NCBI RefSeq assembly: GCF_008831285.2
Contig: NC_045138.2
Span: 12,412,571-12,476,570 of the forward strand
DNA: 64,000 nucleotides
From: Nymphaea colorata
Taxonomy: Eukaryota > Streptophyta > Magnoliopsida > Nymphaeales > Nymphaeaceae
Direction of reading: 5' to 3'
This document shows positions 24,176 through 36,425 of the stretch, one piece after another. Below the pieces are notes generated by a model. It searched no databases. It was given only the letters and a program-made list of their open reading frames with translations, and was not told the DNA's origin. The translations under genes were made by a program, and so were the position numbers. The stretch's first letter is position 1; each line of letters opens with the position of its first letter.

Positions 24176-25322
24176 AAATGTTGATTTGGGTAGCCAAAGT
24201 TTAGTTCAAGATGAAAAAATAATATGAAGGTAGGTCGTGATTGAATGGCTTGTATGCAGTTTTTTATTTTAGGCTTTTGGTACATAATAGGTATCATCGT
24301 GCATGAATGTTGGCATCTCCTCAAATGGAGTGATAAAAGAAAATGTGAACAGGTGAGGTTTTTAGATTGAAGAAAAGATAGGAGGAAAATGAACTGATCG
24401 CATAATCTTGTGTTTGGATGTGGGGGAGTGGAAGTGGGAGGAATTAAAAGGAAAGGTCACCCATGTTTATCTTCAGTTCCTCCGTTTTTCCAAGGGAAAT
24501 TAATAAGAGCCGCTCTTTATGGAAGCTATAGTTCTACCCTCCACTGTCTTCTCTTAAGGAGGAAAGGGGCCATCGACATGCCTCTGTATACTCTTCCCCT
24601 CATTTCTCCCCTTTTTGGTCGAGATGGCAGGGAAGGCAGTATGAAAGTGCAGTCAGTTTTTTCTGTTGTATACTCAATAGTGCAAACCAAAGAATTGCCT
24701 CTTTACCCAAATTTTTCATGCCACCAATGGCAGCACCTAAAAATTTATGCAAGGGGATTATTTTCATAAGTTGGTGTCAATTATTTTTAAAAAATTATCT
24801 TGGCTATTGCAAAGATCTCATAAGTGGGTGTCAATTTGTTCAAATGCTTTCGTGTGTTGTTTTACTTGTCTTGCAACTGAGGGGATTCGTGCAATATTAT
24901 TCACTTTTGTTGCTTTGGAAAAGTCTATGCATGAAGAGGAAGCTAATAGGGCTGGAGTTCAAGTTCGTTATTAGGAGACAGATTAATGTATGAGTTTGGC
25001 CTAATTCACTTTTAATTCTGCTTAAATGGATTTGACAACTTTAGACTTTTTTTTTATTTGGGGTTTACAATGACATTTATTTGAAAGTACATAACTTTAC
25101 TTTTAAATGAAATCATACTTCTTCTTACATCATATATATAATATCATAAGGAAAGGCATACCTAGATTTTTCGAAGGTAGGCGTAGAATGCTTTTGAACT
25201 ATAATAAAAAACTTTGTTTATAACATTTATTACAAAAAGAAAAAATTATGGGGAAGAAGTAACATAAGGAACAGTGATAATAATGACATGTCGCAACCAC
25301 CAAGACAGGAGCAGGGGATTTG

Positions 25323-25328
25323 TTTATT
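25323..25328 (-). promoter_or_regulatory. candidate polyadenylation signal of carbonic anhydrase copy A
   Basis: The minus strand reads AATAAA about 55 nt after the stop codon. The same hexamer at the same distance occurs in copy B (46848-46853). Confidence 0.4.
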
Positions 25329-25381
25329 TTACTATCAGTACATGAAGAATATGAATTATCTGTTTCAAAAAAGAAAAGAAC

Positions 25382-27911
25382 TCAGACATGCGGTACATAT
25401 GCATTGAATCTTGGAGTGTAGAAGTAGATGGGCCTTCGATTGGCAGGTTGTACTGGCCTCGCATTAGCCTCGTAATTCTGTTATCAGAAAGGCAGAAGAA
25501 TAGGAATCAGACACTTTAGTAGCCAAAGACACCACGAGACATTGTTCTGCGATGGCCAACTGGCAAATTAAGTCAAAGCTCTTCATTAGTTTTAAACAAG
25601 TGTATATCACAAAAAAATGGAAAAGAAAAGGGGCAGACAGCTGATTTTTAACACATATATATATATTGGCAAAGCCTAAATCACTTATGTGAAAGTACGA
25701 AAAAACTAGTCGTCTTAAACTTTTGCTAAAAATTATTGTAAACAACACGAAACATTGTAATGTATTTGTAAATACTAATTGTATCGATAAACACCGTCAC
25801 AAAAGGTGCATTTACAACCACAAGTTGCTTAGCCACCGTTTTTAATTATAGAGTGCAGTATTCAGCGTGGCTGGCTGGTTTCAAAATATGTGTAAAAAGG
25901 TATGGTTATGAAAAACAAAGATTTGAAAATACAAGTTAAGTTTGTGCCAACTTACGATGATTTGGACGGGAAGAAGAATTAAAAAAAAAGGTGTATACTC
26001 ACGTCGTGGACCGCGTCCTTCAGCAACTTCACCTGCTCCCTGGAAACTGTCCTCACCTGAAATCCACCCCATGTAAACATGTCAAAAGACGAAACTTAAT
26101 AATATTCACACGGTTTCCCAAAGTTCACCGAGTTCTTTGATTTCTGCGGCGGAAAATCTAGCAGAAGTGAATAATAATAATAGTCATAGTAATAATTGCA
26201 GACTTAATTACCTTCTTAGATATGGTCCAGATGACGCCCTCGGTGCATGGAGGAGTGGTGAGGGATCCCAAGTATCTGTAGTACTTCCTACTCCCAATCT
26301 TCACTCCCCTAGGATCCAAAATGCCCGCTTCCATCTCCGCTTCTTTCTTGTCGATAACCTTCTTTATCTCATCGCTCAACTGTAGAAGCAATAGATCGCC
26401 TCAAATTAATCATCTCACTGATGGTCTTTCCCACCATTCAGATGATGCAGAAAACGCGTTCGACATAACATCACAGAGAGAGAATACTAGCCTGCTGAAG
26501 AAAGGTGTCTTGGCGGCCGATCTTGTAGAGGATTCCCACGACAGCAGTCTGGTTGTCTTCGGTTTGATGGACCATGTGGAGCTCCAGGTCGTATCTCCTC
26601 CCATTGATCGTGTGCTCAGAGGGAGAATGCCAATGCAATTGTCTCAGAAAGAACTCTGTCCCGTTTATGTACATGGCTCCCGCTCCGCTCTCCCATTTCA
26701 ACTGCTCCCCACAACAAAAATAAAGCGCCAGTTAACAATTCCACACCCGCATATTCATGATCACAGCAAACCGATATCCTTCTAACATCCATTCGATCAC
26801 TCTGTTATAGAGCTCATCTATAAATCCAAGAAACACAGGATTTGTTCATCATGGGTTGCAGCTCGACTATAAAACTCACTGCTCATTATGACAGACTCTG
26901 AGGAACCTACAGCAAACGCCTATTTAAATACTGTGATCCTGTGATCTAAAGCCGTTTCCTGCTAAAGGTTATACCTTGTATGCAGATCACAGACCCAAGG
27001 AAAGAAAAACAGAGAAAGACATATAACAGTAGAATAGGAAAAGCAAAGCTAAAATTTTCGGCCCCAGTCACGGATATGACTAGCATATGATCATTTCTTT
27101 TAGGAGGAAAAAATTGAGGATAAAACCTTACCATGATATCATGGCCTCTGTTTTTTATGGTTCCTTTTGCGGGCATGTAGGTCCTCCTGAGTCTGCCCAA
27201 GTGAGGCAACACCACGACCCTCTCATTCAACAGATCAATGGGCGACTGCATGCGCCCACGGCTGCAATTGCTCCACTCCTTGTGAAGCTCTCCCCAGTGT
27301 TCCGGACCCTTCACGCTCCCTTTCCGATAATCAAATTCCTTTTCATCCTCTGCAAGAACATTCATTAGTCAGAAACAGGTCCATTAACTCTCTCTCTCTC
27401 TCTCTTTCTCTGGGCATCGATGATGGATGTTAGTATTTGGGTTGAAATCTTGGTGCAGAAATCTAGACGTCTTTTCTTGCTTATGTACCAAGAATTCCTT
27501 CTCCACTTTGATTTATGCATTGCATGTCAAACTGATCTAGAACTCCTTTTTAACACAGAGTCGGAGTTTTCTAGAGCAGCAAGCAGAGGATACATGCTCA
27601 GGAGAGATTCAAACTCATGGCATGTATCCTTGCAACTGGGTGACACGTTCAAATGCGATTGCTATCAGATGATGAGGTGTACTACTGTAAAAGATGAGCA
27701 GTAATTCTGGAGGAGCCCCAAAGGATTGGAGTCAGACAGCAACCATTTTAAACATAAAAGCAGAAAAGCAGAAAGCAAGAGAAAGCAAGAAATTAATGAG
27801 GAAACCAATGAAGCTCGTATTACCAACTTCCTGAGAGGCAACTAAAAGAGGATAGGCAGCAAGGAAAGCTAAGGCATGAAGAACAAATAGAACGCTGAGG
27901 AAGGAAGCCAT
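25382..27911 (-). CDS. secreted alpha-carbonic anhydrase, copy A (6 exons, 277 aa)
   Basis: Zinc enzyme interconverting CO2 and bicarbonate; plant alpha types usually enter the secretory pathway. Exons: 27911-27824, 27349-27132, 26701-26492, 26379-26212, 26056-26003, 25477-25382; 834 nt in one open frame. Residues 1-26 form a signal peptide (hydrophobic core [17 protein letters not shown], likely cleavage after VAS). [13 protein letters not shown] (57-69) is the family start motif. Zinc ligands are H125 and H127 (LHWHSPSEH) and H144 (ELHMVH), with E131 and T213 (LTTPPC) of the active site present. C58 and C217 can form the conserved disulfide. NCS, NGT and NQT are N-glycosylation sequons. Intron 3 has a GC donor (CAG|GCTAGT); using the nearby GT instead gives a stop in exon 4. 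The other introns are GT-AG. Some relatives (dioscorins, nectarin III) serve storage or other roles, but here the catalytic residues are complete. Confidence 0.93.
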
Positions 27912-27990
27912 CTTCTCTTTCTACAACTCCAAGATGCAAGCTTCCTTTCTTGTGAAAGAGTTGTTTAGTGCAGGGTTGTCCTTCGGCCTC

Positions 27991-27998
27991 ATATATAG
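27991..27998 (-). promoter_or_regulatory. TATA box of carbonic anhydrase copy A
   Basis: CTATATAT on the minus strand, about 80 bp upstream of the ATG. It is conserved at the same relative place in copy B. Confidence 0.55.
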
Positions 27999-28027
27999 AA
28001 ATACAGGAATCAACACGAGCGACGATC

Positions 28028-28044
28028 GTTTGACGTCGTCAAAC
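28028..28044. promoter_or_regulatory. palindromic TGACGTCGTCA promoter element, copy A
   Basis: The 17-bp near-perfect palindrome GTTTGACGTCGTCAAAC lies about 120 bp upstream of the ATG. It contains a TGACGT core (bZIP/TGA-factor type) and TTTGAC on both strands (W-box-like). Copy B retains it exactly at 50431-50447. The functional role is inferred from motif knowledge only. Confidence 0.4.
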
Positions 28045-28140
28045 ATGTAGGACGATGGTAGGTCGTAATTTAATATGAAAAGATAAGATCTGGCCAAGGA
28101 AGGGGTCCGGAACTTAAGTGATCTTCCCTAATAAAAACCA

Positions 28141-30600
28141 GAAAATACAAATAAAATAACTATAAATTATTTGTGGCGTTCTCCTCACTTTATGCACATT
28201 GGCCACTTCATTTTTCAATACAGTGTCCATAGTTAATGGCGCTGGTGTGGGCAATTGCCTACACCAGCTACAAAGTAACTCCGCCACTAGTTCATCAAAC
28301 TAAGGATCTTAATCATCAAACTAAGGATCTTAAGTAGTATATCAAACACATACTTGAAATCCTTATTTAACCTTTTTTTTATTAAGAAAATGACTCGTTC
28401 AACATCGGAGGGAGAGTTTTTGATCTAAAAATACCTGTTTTTCAAACTCTGAGGATTTATATGATATGTAATCAAACAGCTTCTAAAGGTAATTTATATT
28501 GCCACAATGAAAAGATAAAAAATAACTTATTTTCCAATATGGTACAACCCAATATCATCATGACTGGTTAATACAGGCTTATTAATCAATGCCCATAAAA
28601 TCTAAAAAAGGATTTGGCTAGCAAAGCTGCTGGTTCAGTAAACGAAACTGAGAGTTGAATCGATTGCGAATGAACAACAAATGTTATTGTACGTAATTCT
28701 AAAAAAATAAAAAAATTAATTCGGGAAGTAAAAGGTTCTAAATTTTTAACTAATAAAAAAGTATGACATGTGGTTCATCTTTATGTCAATTGATGAATGC
28801 GGCCGATTCAATTAGAATCGTCCAACTCCCGGCTGTCAAGATGGACAGCAATGTTCAAATGTGTGAACAAGTACGAAGAAAACGTGGAGTTTATGGTTCG
28901 TGTACAATTCTTTTTTCAATGGCAGTCACGAATATAACGTCAGCAAATTCATGACAAATATCAAGACGTTTATTTCAATGGTACTTGACGTACTATCGAG
29001 AAAAATTGCAATAATATTTCTTATATATATATATATCATGGTCCAAAAGATCAGAGTTGGTTGGCCAAATTTGACGAAATGATATCTTAACAATGTTGAG
29101 ATTTTATGAGTTTTCTAGACTTTTATTTTTCAAACACTCAGAATAAAGGTATACTCAAACGTCACAAAAACTGTTTTTGAAAGTTCGTCTGAAATTTCTA
29201 CGGAATTATTCAGACAACTTTTCATGACATGGTCTACCGATGGGTTAATTTTATTACTCCAAAGGAAAAGTCTCACTAACAACTTGAAAATTTTGCGCGC
29301 CAACGTTCCCATTGCACCTAACCCCGATCGACTACAAATATATGATTATATATGCACCATTATACCCATAATGTCAATATAAATTATCGGGAAGAATAAA
29401 ATTTCGATTTGAACGAGTTTGATGCATGGTTGTACTCCTGTCTAGTCTACCTAAAGGAAGCTTCCACAGTGGCTCGTAAAAGGGAAGCTTCCTTGCTCAT
29501 TAACAACTGCAGCCAATCGGACCAATCCATGGGCCTGCATTCGCTAGCACCTACCACCTTTTAGAATTCCTTGGAAATTGTGTGAAGCTTTTAACTTCAT
29601 ATTGTCTTTTTTCTTTTAGTTGTGAACCCAATGGAGGTCTAGTGTCAAGCAGTGGCGGAGTTACTATGGGCCTTACAAAGGACGAAGTGGCGGAGTCACT
29701 ATGGGCCTTATAGAGGACGGAGTTTAGTTTGATCAAACTAAACTCGAATTTAAGAAATATATTATGCAACAAAAAAATTTCAATTTTTAATCTTTTCTTT
29801 TGTGTTAATATCTTCAAATATTTGTTCTATTGTATGGATAAGTGTCCTCAAAACTGTGAATGATTTTTTTCTAAATCCACCACTAGTGTCAAAAGAATCC
29901 GACATTCGAAAGATTGGATTTGAAACGACACGACGGGCAGGTTGCCTTGTGGTTAATCACTATATTCTTCATTTATTTTTTAATGTAAATTTGTCGGAAG
30001 AGGCTTTTTTGGTTTTACCATTTTGTCCTTACAAAGAAGCGTGTTTTGTCCTCGTCATCGAATTCAATGTGACGGACGGTCGGATGGATTTTGACTTGCA
30101 TGGGACCCTCTCAATTTATAGGTCCTTCGAGTTTGAGATCTAGCCCTTTTCAACTTGTGTGATCAATATTTAACATGATTGGATTAAATTAATGTAAAGT
30201 ACTTTTATTAATGTTTAAATTTATAAATTTGAAACAAAGAATACGAGTAAATATGTAATTAGCTCATTAATATCTATTAATAGGGTATCAGGTCCGGCAA
30301 TCGAATACCTTGCCATGTTGGATTGATGGCCAAACTTGGGTTGACTATTCAGATTACTTGAAGGCATTTTTATTGTTATAATATATATATATATATAATG
30401 CTAGCGACCTTGTTCCCCATAAATAATCCATTTGGTCAAAGAAGCTCAAAAGATCGGACAACTTGTCAAACGCAAAAATATGAACACCGTACATGACCTG
30501 GCCGGTTTACGTGCCCAACTTTCTGGACGAGCAAAAATTGGGCCTTTCTGACCGGTTTGAAATTGACTAATATTAATGACACTTTCACATTTATGGGTCA
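28141..30600. other. AT-rich intergenic part of copy A
   Basis: No intact gene is seen. The sequence runs collinear with 50520-53840 of copy B, with differences. Copy A lacks about 290 bp present at 50645-50935 and about 330 bp at 51690-52010. It has its own segment near 29600-30240 containing two nearby copies of agtggcggagt..actatgggcc (29650 and 29687). A phrase gctggtgtgggcaattgcct followed by ccgccactag (28237-28290) looks like a transposon end. Confidence 0.5.
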
Positions 30601-30608
30601 ACTTAATC

Positions 30609-30913
30609 GTGGCCTCGAAGCCAAGTCCATGAGAGAGAAAGAGAGGGGGGAAGAGGACAAGAAGGGTCCGTGGCCTCGAAGCCAAGTCCATTAGAAAGAA
30701 AGAGAGGGGGGAAGAGGACAAGAAGGGTCCATGGCCTCGAAGCCAAGTCCATTAGAAAGAAAGAGAGGGGGGAAGAGGACAAGAAGGGTCCGTGGCCTCG
30801 AAGCCAAGTCCATTAGAAAGAAAGAGAGGGGGGAAGAGGACAAGAAGGGTCCGTGGCCTCGAAGCCAAGTCCATTAGAAAGAAAGAGAGGGGGGAAGAGG
30901 ACAAGAAGGGTCC
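30609..30913. repeat. 61-bp minisatellite, five units
   Basis: Units start at 30609, 30670, 30731, 30792 and 30853 with gtggcctcgaagccaagtcc or one variant base, and each contains a gaaagaaagagaggggggaa purine run. They are almost identical. Copy B has a single unit (53843-53903), so the array expanded after the segmental duplication. Confidence 0.95.
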
Positions 30914-32546
30914 ATAACCTCGCAATAACCTCGCAATGACACTTTAGAGTTGTGTTTGATAGTATTCTATTTTAAATTGGTGTGTTTTGGAAGATTCTTG
31001 GTTTGATAAAAATCCATACTAAGTGTTAAGAACCATGAATGAATTTAATGTCGGATGAAATAATCTGATCTTAAATCCATACCTCCCATACCCTGAGATT
31101 ATAATAACCTAAGTCCTAAGATCAAGATTTGAACTGAAGATTGAACTACAATACGTCATCCAACCAAACCGTATGTCATCCAACCAAACCGATGTGGACA
31201 TTTCAATTTTTATGAACGAAGAATAAAACCATAAAATGTGGACGGAAAGCCCAGGAGAAGAAAGAATGAGGGAACATGCTTGACTTGCACGTATCCCATT
31301 TGTTCATATAATGGAAATTAATATTTTTGCGTTAGATTCCATGGAGCAGCCAGAGGAGTGGCGATTCAGCTTTTTCCTTTTTTATTTTATTTTTATTTTT
31401 ATGAAGGCTTCCGAACAATTTGGCCTGTGGCCCATATGGTATGGTATGGTTGGGTTGCTTCCAACTTCGTGACGGAGACTGGAATTCAACAAGTGTAGAC
31501 GGCGAGTGGGATTCAACAAGTCTAGTAGCAAAATCTCGAGCCCGTGCCTGAAACGGTAGCTGTTACCGCGGAAAGAAAAAAGTAAGAAACACGACCTTTC
31601 TTTTTCATGGGCTCTACGAGTTCCAAACGTGAGCTGGTAGGAGCCTTTGCATACACCAGCCAATGAATTTTATAAATATTGATGCCTTCTGAAACGACTC
31701 AGAATTTTCCTTTCTTAAGGGGGTCAAATAATATTTTTGAAATTTATGCTGAACATTTTTACATATGTCAAATTAAAACATTTCAAAAGGATAAGCATAA
31801 CTTTTTTTTTTAAACGTGCCTCCTCTCCTTCTGCCCCCTGATCCCTTCGACTAACAAATTTTAAAAATCTAAAATTGTTTGAATTAGTACCCCCATCGAG
31901 AAACAGTGAGTTGCACGCACTAGGATGGTCCATAAGAATTGTTTGAAACATTTTTAAGGATTTTTTTTAAATATTTTTTTTGGATTTTTAATTTTTAATT
32001 ATTTTTTGTTCTTATAAAAGTTTTTTTAATTAATGGGGCTTTAATGCATGTAACCAACTTCTCAGAGGTTCCGCCACTGTGATGAGGAAACGGAGAAGTA
32101 CCTTCTTCCATATCTTATTCTTTAAAAAATTGACGTGACTGAACCAGAAAAATCTCAACATTTCAAAGAAAACTACTTCCCGTCGCTTTTTTGTGTTCTG
32201 TTTCTGTTACTTTCCTGCATGGCCAGGATTTCTTTTGGATGCTTAGACTTGGTCGGCAGGGAGAGACTTGGTAGGTCTTGAAGAAAATGTTAAAATAAGT
32301 AATGGCTTGCTTTTTCGAAGTCAGCATCCCTGTTGCACCTCCGTTCTCGCATTAAGATATTGGACGATCCTGCTGAAATGAGCCTGGAAGCTTTTATACA
32401 TGTCCAACTCTTGACTTTAAGATATTGGACGATCCTGCTGAAATGAAACAGAAGACATGTATAATATTGGAAGCTGCCTCATTTTAAAACCATAATTGTT
32501 TGTTTTGGAGGCAACTGGGTGTACCCTTAAAAAATAAAAACCTTTA

Positions 32547-32956
32547 GGGTTGTTTGATGACCATAGAGTTTTAAAATTAAAATTTTCATTTTTGATGAAA
32601 CAGAATTGTGTTATCAAACACAAACTTTTGATTCTAGAGTTATAGGATCATTCTTGAATCAAAATTCTGAAATTGTGTTTCTACTTCTATAAGATGGAAT
32701 TATGATTCTAGAAATTTAAAACTTTTTCATCTCCCTTTGAAGCACATGTGATAATGATTTTAATTCATTAATTCTAAAATTTTTAATTCATGTTCTATCA
32801 AACGTATCATTTACAATTTTGGAATTAAAATTCCAGACTATCAAATGCAAAGGGAATCCAAAATTGGAATTTCCACTCCAATTCTAGTGTGAAGTGGAAT
32901 TTGGTTTCTTGAATTTTAATTGTAGAATCAAAATTCAAGGCCCATCAAACACATCC
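32547..32956. mobile_element. Tourist-like MITE, copy A
   Basis: This 410-bp element is AT-rich and self-complementary. It starts GGGTTGTTTGATG; the other end, read inverted, starts GGATGTGTTTGATG. It is flanked by TTA on both sides (32544-32546 and 32957-32959), the target duplication typical of PIF/Harbinger-type MITEs. It has no coding capacity. The orthologous insertion is at 54222-54630, so it predates the duplication. Confidence 0.7.
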
Positions 32957-33229
32957 TTAATGAGTTTTGAAAACCTAATTTGCATGTTTAAATGATAAGG
33001 TAAAAACAAGGTTTTTACTTTTCAAAACTTGGTTTTTGTTTGGAGGGTAAAGATGAGTTTTTTATAAAAGACAAATTCAGTTGAATATTTAGCAAGCAAT
33101 ATATATATATATTATTCTTGTTCTTGTATAATTCTCATGTATATGAATGTGAATCCATATTAATTTTCCTTCACAAACAATCATGTCATTTACAGTCAAT
33201 ATCTTCTTTAGTCTTTCAGACCTTAAAAG

Positions 33230-35417
33230 CTAAAAGAGGGTGTCCTCAACAATTACAATAAGTGGGTTCATTGATATCTCTGGTATAGTAGATGCTACTA
33301 CACATATAATCATACTCAATTCTATGGAATTGTTTGACCTTAAAGGAGATCTTCTATAATTTTGCACGTATGGAGTTAATTCTTCATTTCGTCCAGCCAT
33401 TAATAACTTGATTATTTTTAGATGATTGTAGATAGAAACAATGCTCGTAAGGAGTCCTATTGAAACCAAGAAATATAGGCAGACCTGCCATTCAAACCTA
33501 AATAAATAGAGTTTTCAAAAAAAAAAAAAACCTGCTAATGGAGGAATATCCCCTAGGGATAGGAGACATAGGGCTGAAGAAAGAGCAAAAAAAGGATCTT
33601 TCGTGTATAATCTTACACAATCCCAAATGTTATCAGTTTCAGTAGACCAAATAATACAATGCAAGGAAAAGTTCCTAGATTCATGGAGATATAGCACAAC
33701 ATAAGTTATCATGCTTGGATATCCATCATTTGAGTCTCCAACAATTATTTCAATAATTACATATCCGATTTGACCTATGGACGAATATGCAAGCATACAT
33801 TTCATGTTGTTTGAGTAATAACAATGAGTTTCCCAATATCATGCTAAGAATAACTAGGATTTCTAGAAGAAGATGCCATTCATTCGATTAGAAATAGAAA
33901 GAAATATAGGAAATTCGAGTGGCTGAAGCTGAAGCAACTGCTTTCAAAGTAACAAAAAGAAAAGCAACTACTGAAGTGGTAGAGTGAGAGTCGAAAGGAG
34001 GATTCCTCACTTCTTTTTCTCATTCAAAACCATGTATGAGGCTTTCATCCCGCATGGCTCCTAAGTGATAAAAACAAAGAAGAAATTATATTTCTTTTTT
34101 GATTATTTTCTTCGTATATGACTAGATCCATTTGGTTTCTAAAAAATATTACTAATTTTTAACTTTTTCAGGAATCCTTCATTAATGGTTGTGAATGATT
34201 GACTTTCTCAATCTTTTCGACTTTGGTTCCATGGGAGCTAGTCAGAAAGATTGAAAAATAGAACTATCTGATTTGATATTTTCTCAATAGCCATGAGATG
34301 ATCATCTTAGGGTGATCTTTTTGTTGATGGATGCTCCTATTTCACTCATAATCTTTGAAGGATGAGAACCAATTATGTAGCATCTACATCGCTAATTCAA
34401 GTATTTTATACGTCATTAATCTGATCTTTTGTAAAAACTACCCATAATACCGAATTTGCAAAAAAGATCTGTTTATCATAAAGAGATTGGTTGTTCTTAA
34501 CCCTACTTTAAAGATCACAATCAATTTTTGGTAAAAGTTATGTCTTGATATGAGTGAGGATATCATTTCTATTCTGTATGTCCATAGAGTTTTGAAAAAT
34601 TCAAACATACCTGAGAAGAGATAGATACGAAGGTAGGAATTTGTTTAACAAATTGCACTCCTTCGTATACTCCATGAGTTCATTGATGAAAAGGGGGTGG
34701 GGAGAGTTTGAACCCAATTCCTATATTGATGGATATATGCACAATCGAAATTCTTGGAGAATTATACATTCACTATTTCTTGAAGCTTGATCTCTGCCCC
34801 GGATGAACCATATAGCCAAGAGAAACCATAAACCAGAATAGAAGAGCAGGCCCTACCCATGAACAAACATTTCGTAATAGCCCCATTAGAGTGTACATCT
34901 CTCTTGGTATATCCAAATAATAGGTAATAGCAAAAACTAAAACATTCTGGAGCTACAAAGATAGTTATTAAATCGTTAGCTCCACATAAAAACATTTCTC
35001 CAAAAGTAGCTGTTAATACAAAAAACAAAAACTCTGTTATAGCCATTTTTGTACATTCAATGTACTCTACAGATAGAGGAATACATAAAGTTGAACATAG
35101 TAAGATAAGGAATTGAAAGATTTTGTCAAAAATTGTTTGTTTGGAAATTTCCCGAAAAGCTAATCATCGGTTCTTCTCTCCATCAGAACAATAAGGCGGT
35201 TATGCTCATCACTAAAATTGTGGAAGAGATGAAATATAACCAATGTGCATCTTTTTGATTAGAGGTTAAATCGATTGTAAGAAGAAGAATTAGGCCAAAA
35301 ATTATGATACATTTTGGGAAAATAAAGCTTCCATTGAACAAAAGCAAATGAAACACTTTCATAAAAAATTCTCATAGAATCGAGAATGAAGTTTTCATTT
35401 TGGACATGCCAGATCAT
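33230..35417 (-). pseudogene. ndhB: plastid ndhB pseudogene in NUPT A
   Basis: The source gene encodes subunit B of the plastid NDH complex. On the minus strand the start (35417, ATGATCTGGCATGTCC) and stop (33230) are recognisable, with both exons and the group II intron between about 34640 and 33985. Exon 1 retains [20 protein letters not shown]; exon 2 retains [15 protein letters not shown] and [20 protein letters not shown]. Several frameshifts break the reading frame, for example near 33530 and 35046, so it cannot be expressed as NdhB. Confidence 0.9.
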
Positions 35418-35464
35418 AAACTAGTAACTACATCAAATCTTCAAAAATTGATAAGCCAATGATT

Positions 35465-35573
35465 TTTTCCGTGTTTCAGAATTCAGTTAACCAACATGTT
35501 ACATAATTGATTACGATAAATTAGATCAGATTTTGTAGTTTTTTTGTCTGCAGTACCTCGGCGTGACATGAGC
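35465..35573 (-). pseudogene. rps7: rps7 5' stub in NUPT A
   Basis: Only the first ~110 bp of plastid rps7 remain, starting ATGTCACGCCGAGG on the minus strand near 35573. The rest, present in copy B, is missing through a deletion of about 650 bp whose ends share a short ttg(g)ataagcc sequence. Confidence 0.8.
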
Positions 35574-35618
35574 ATAAAAAAGGTTCAAGAATTGGTTCTA
35601 TAAGGGCTAAAAACGAAT

Positions 35619-36425
35619 AATTTATTTCTGCTTTTTGACCCCATATTGTAGGGTGGATCTCCAAAGGTACGAAAGGTCTCCCTCCAAGCCATATATATGG
35701 TTTTCATCGAATACAGCTTTCTACATAATTCTATATGTATCTATGAGATTGAGTTGGAATTTTGTTTACTCGCTTGAATTGAGTATCAACTTCCCTCCTT
35801 TTCCTGCTAGGATTGGAAATCCTGTATTTTACATATCCATACGATCCAGTCCTGGGGTTTTCAAAATAGCATAAAAAGAAGCATTTTGAATCATTGCTAT
35901 GTGAGTCAGACTTGTTCTAAAAAAAGTTGAGGTATTTTGAATTCTTTTTTGACACAAAGAAAGATTGGGAAAACCTCTAAAATGATTTCAATATTGGACC
36001 ATGGACATATTAATATAATAGTTTTGAATCTCTTTAAAAAGAAGATCTTTTGTCTCATGGTAGCCTGCTCCAGTACCTTTATGAAACTTTCGTTATTCGG
36101 TTAGACATATACTTCAGATGTTTATAGCAATTCACATTTCACATGGCATCATCATCAAATGATAGAAGTCTTCGATAACAATCTACAATGCACTAGAACA
36201 CCCTTGTTGATGATCTTTTACTCCGACAACATCTAGCATTCCTAGAAAAAAGTGATACCTCACACTGGGTAAATCCTTAACCCTTCCTACTCTTACTAAT
36301 ACTTCAGAATGTTCTTGTAAATTATGGTCAATACTAGGTATTTAAGTAGTGATTTCAAATCTAGAGGTTAATCGTACTCTGGCAACTTTACATAAAATAG
36401 AGTTTAGTTTTTTGGGGGTGATAGT
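35619..36425 (-). pseudogene. rps12: rps12 3' exons (exons 2 and 3) in NUPT A
   Basis: Exon 2 lies at about 36425-36194 on the minus strand ([19 protein letters not shown], then YHFF in place of the normal sequence). It ends before a group II GTGC-type donor. The tiny exon 3 is near 35643-35619. In the plastid this gene is trans-spliced to a distant exon 1, which is absent here. Substitutions and indels break the frame. Confidence 0.8.

Noticed and set aside
26137-26785. Plus-strand open frames across the carbonic anhydrase exons (26137-26385, 26321-26785 and their copy B equivalents)
   Set aside because: They are antisense shadows of exons 3 and 4. The minus strand carries the conserved catalytic motifs and splice sites.
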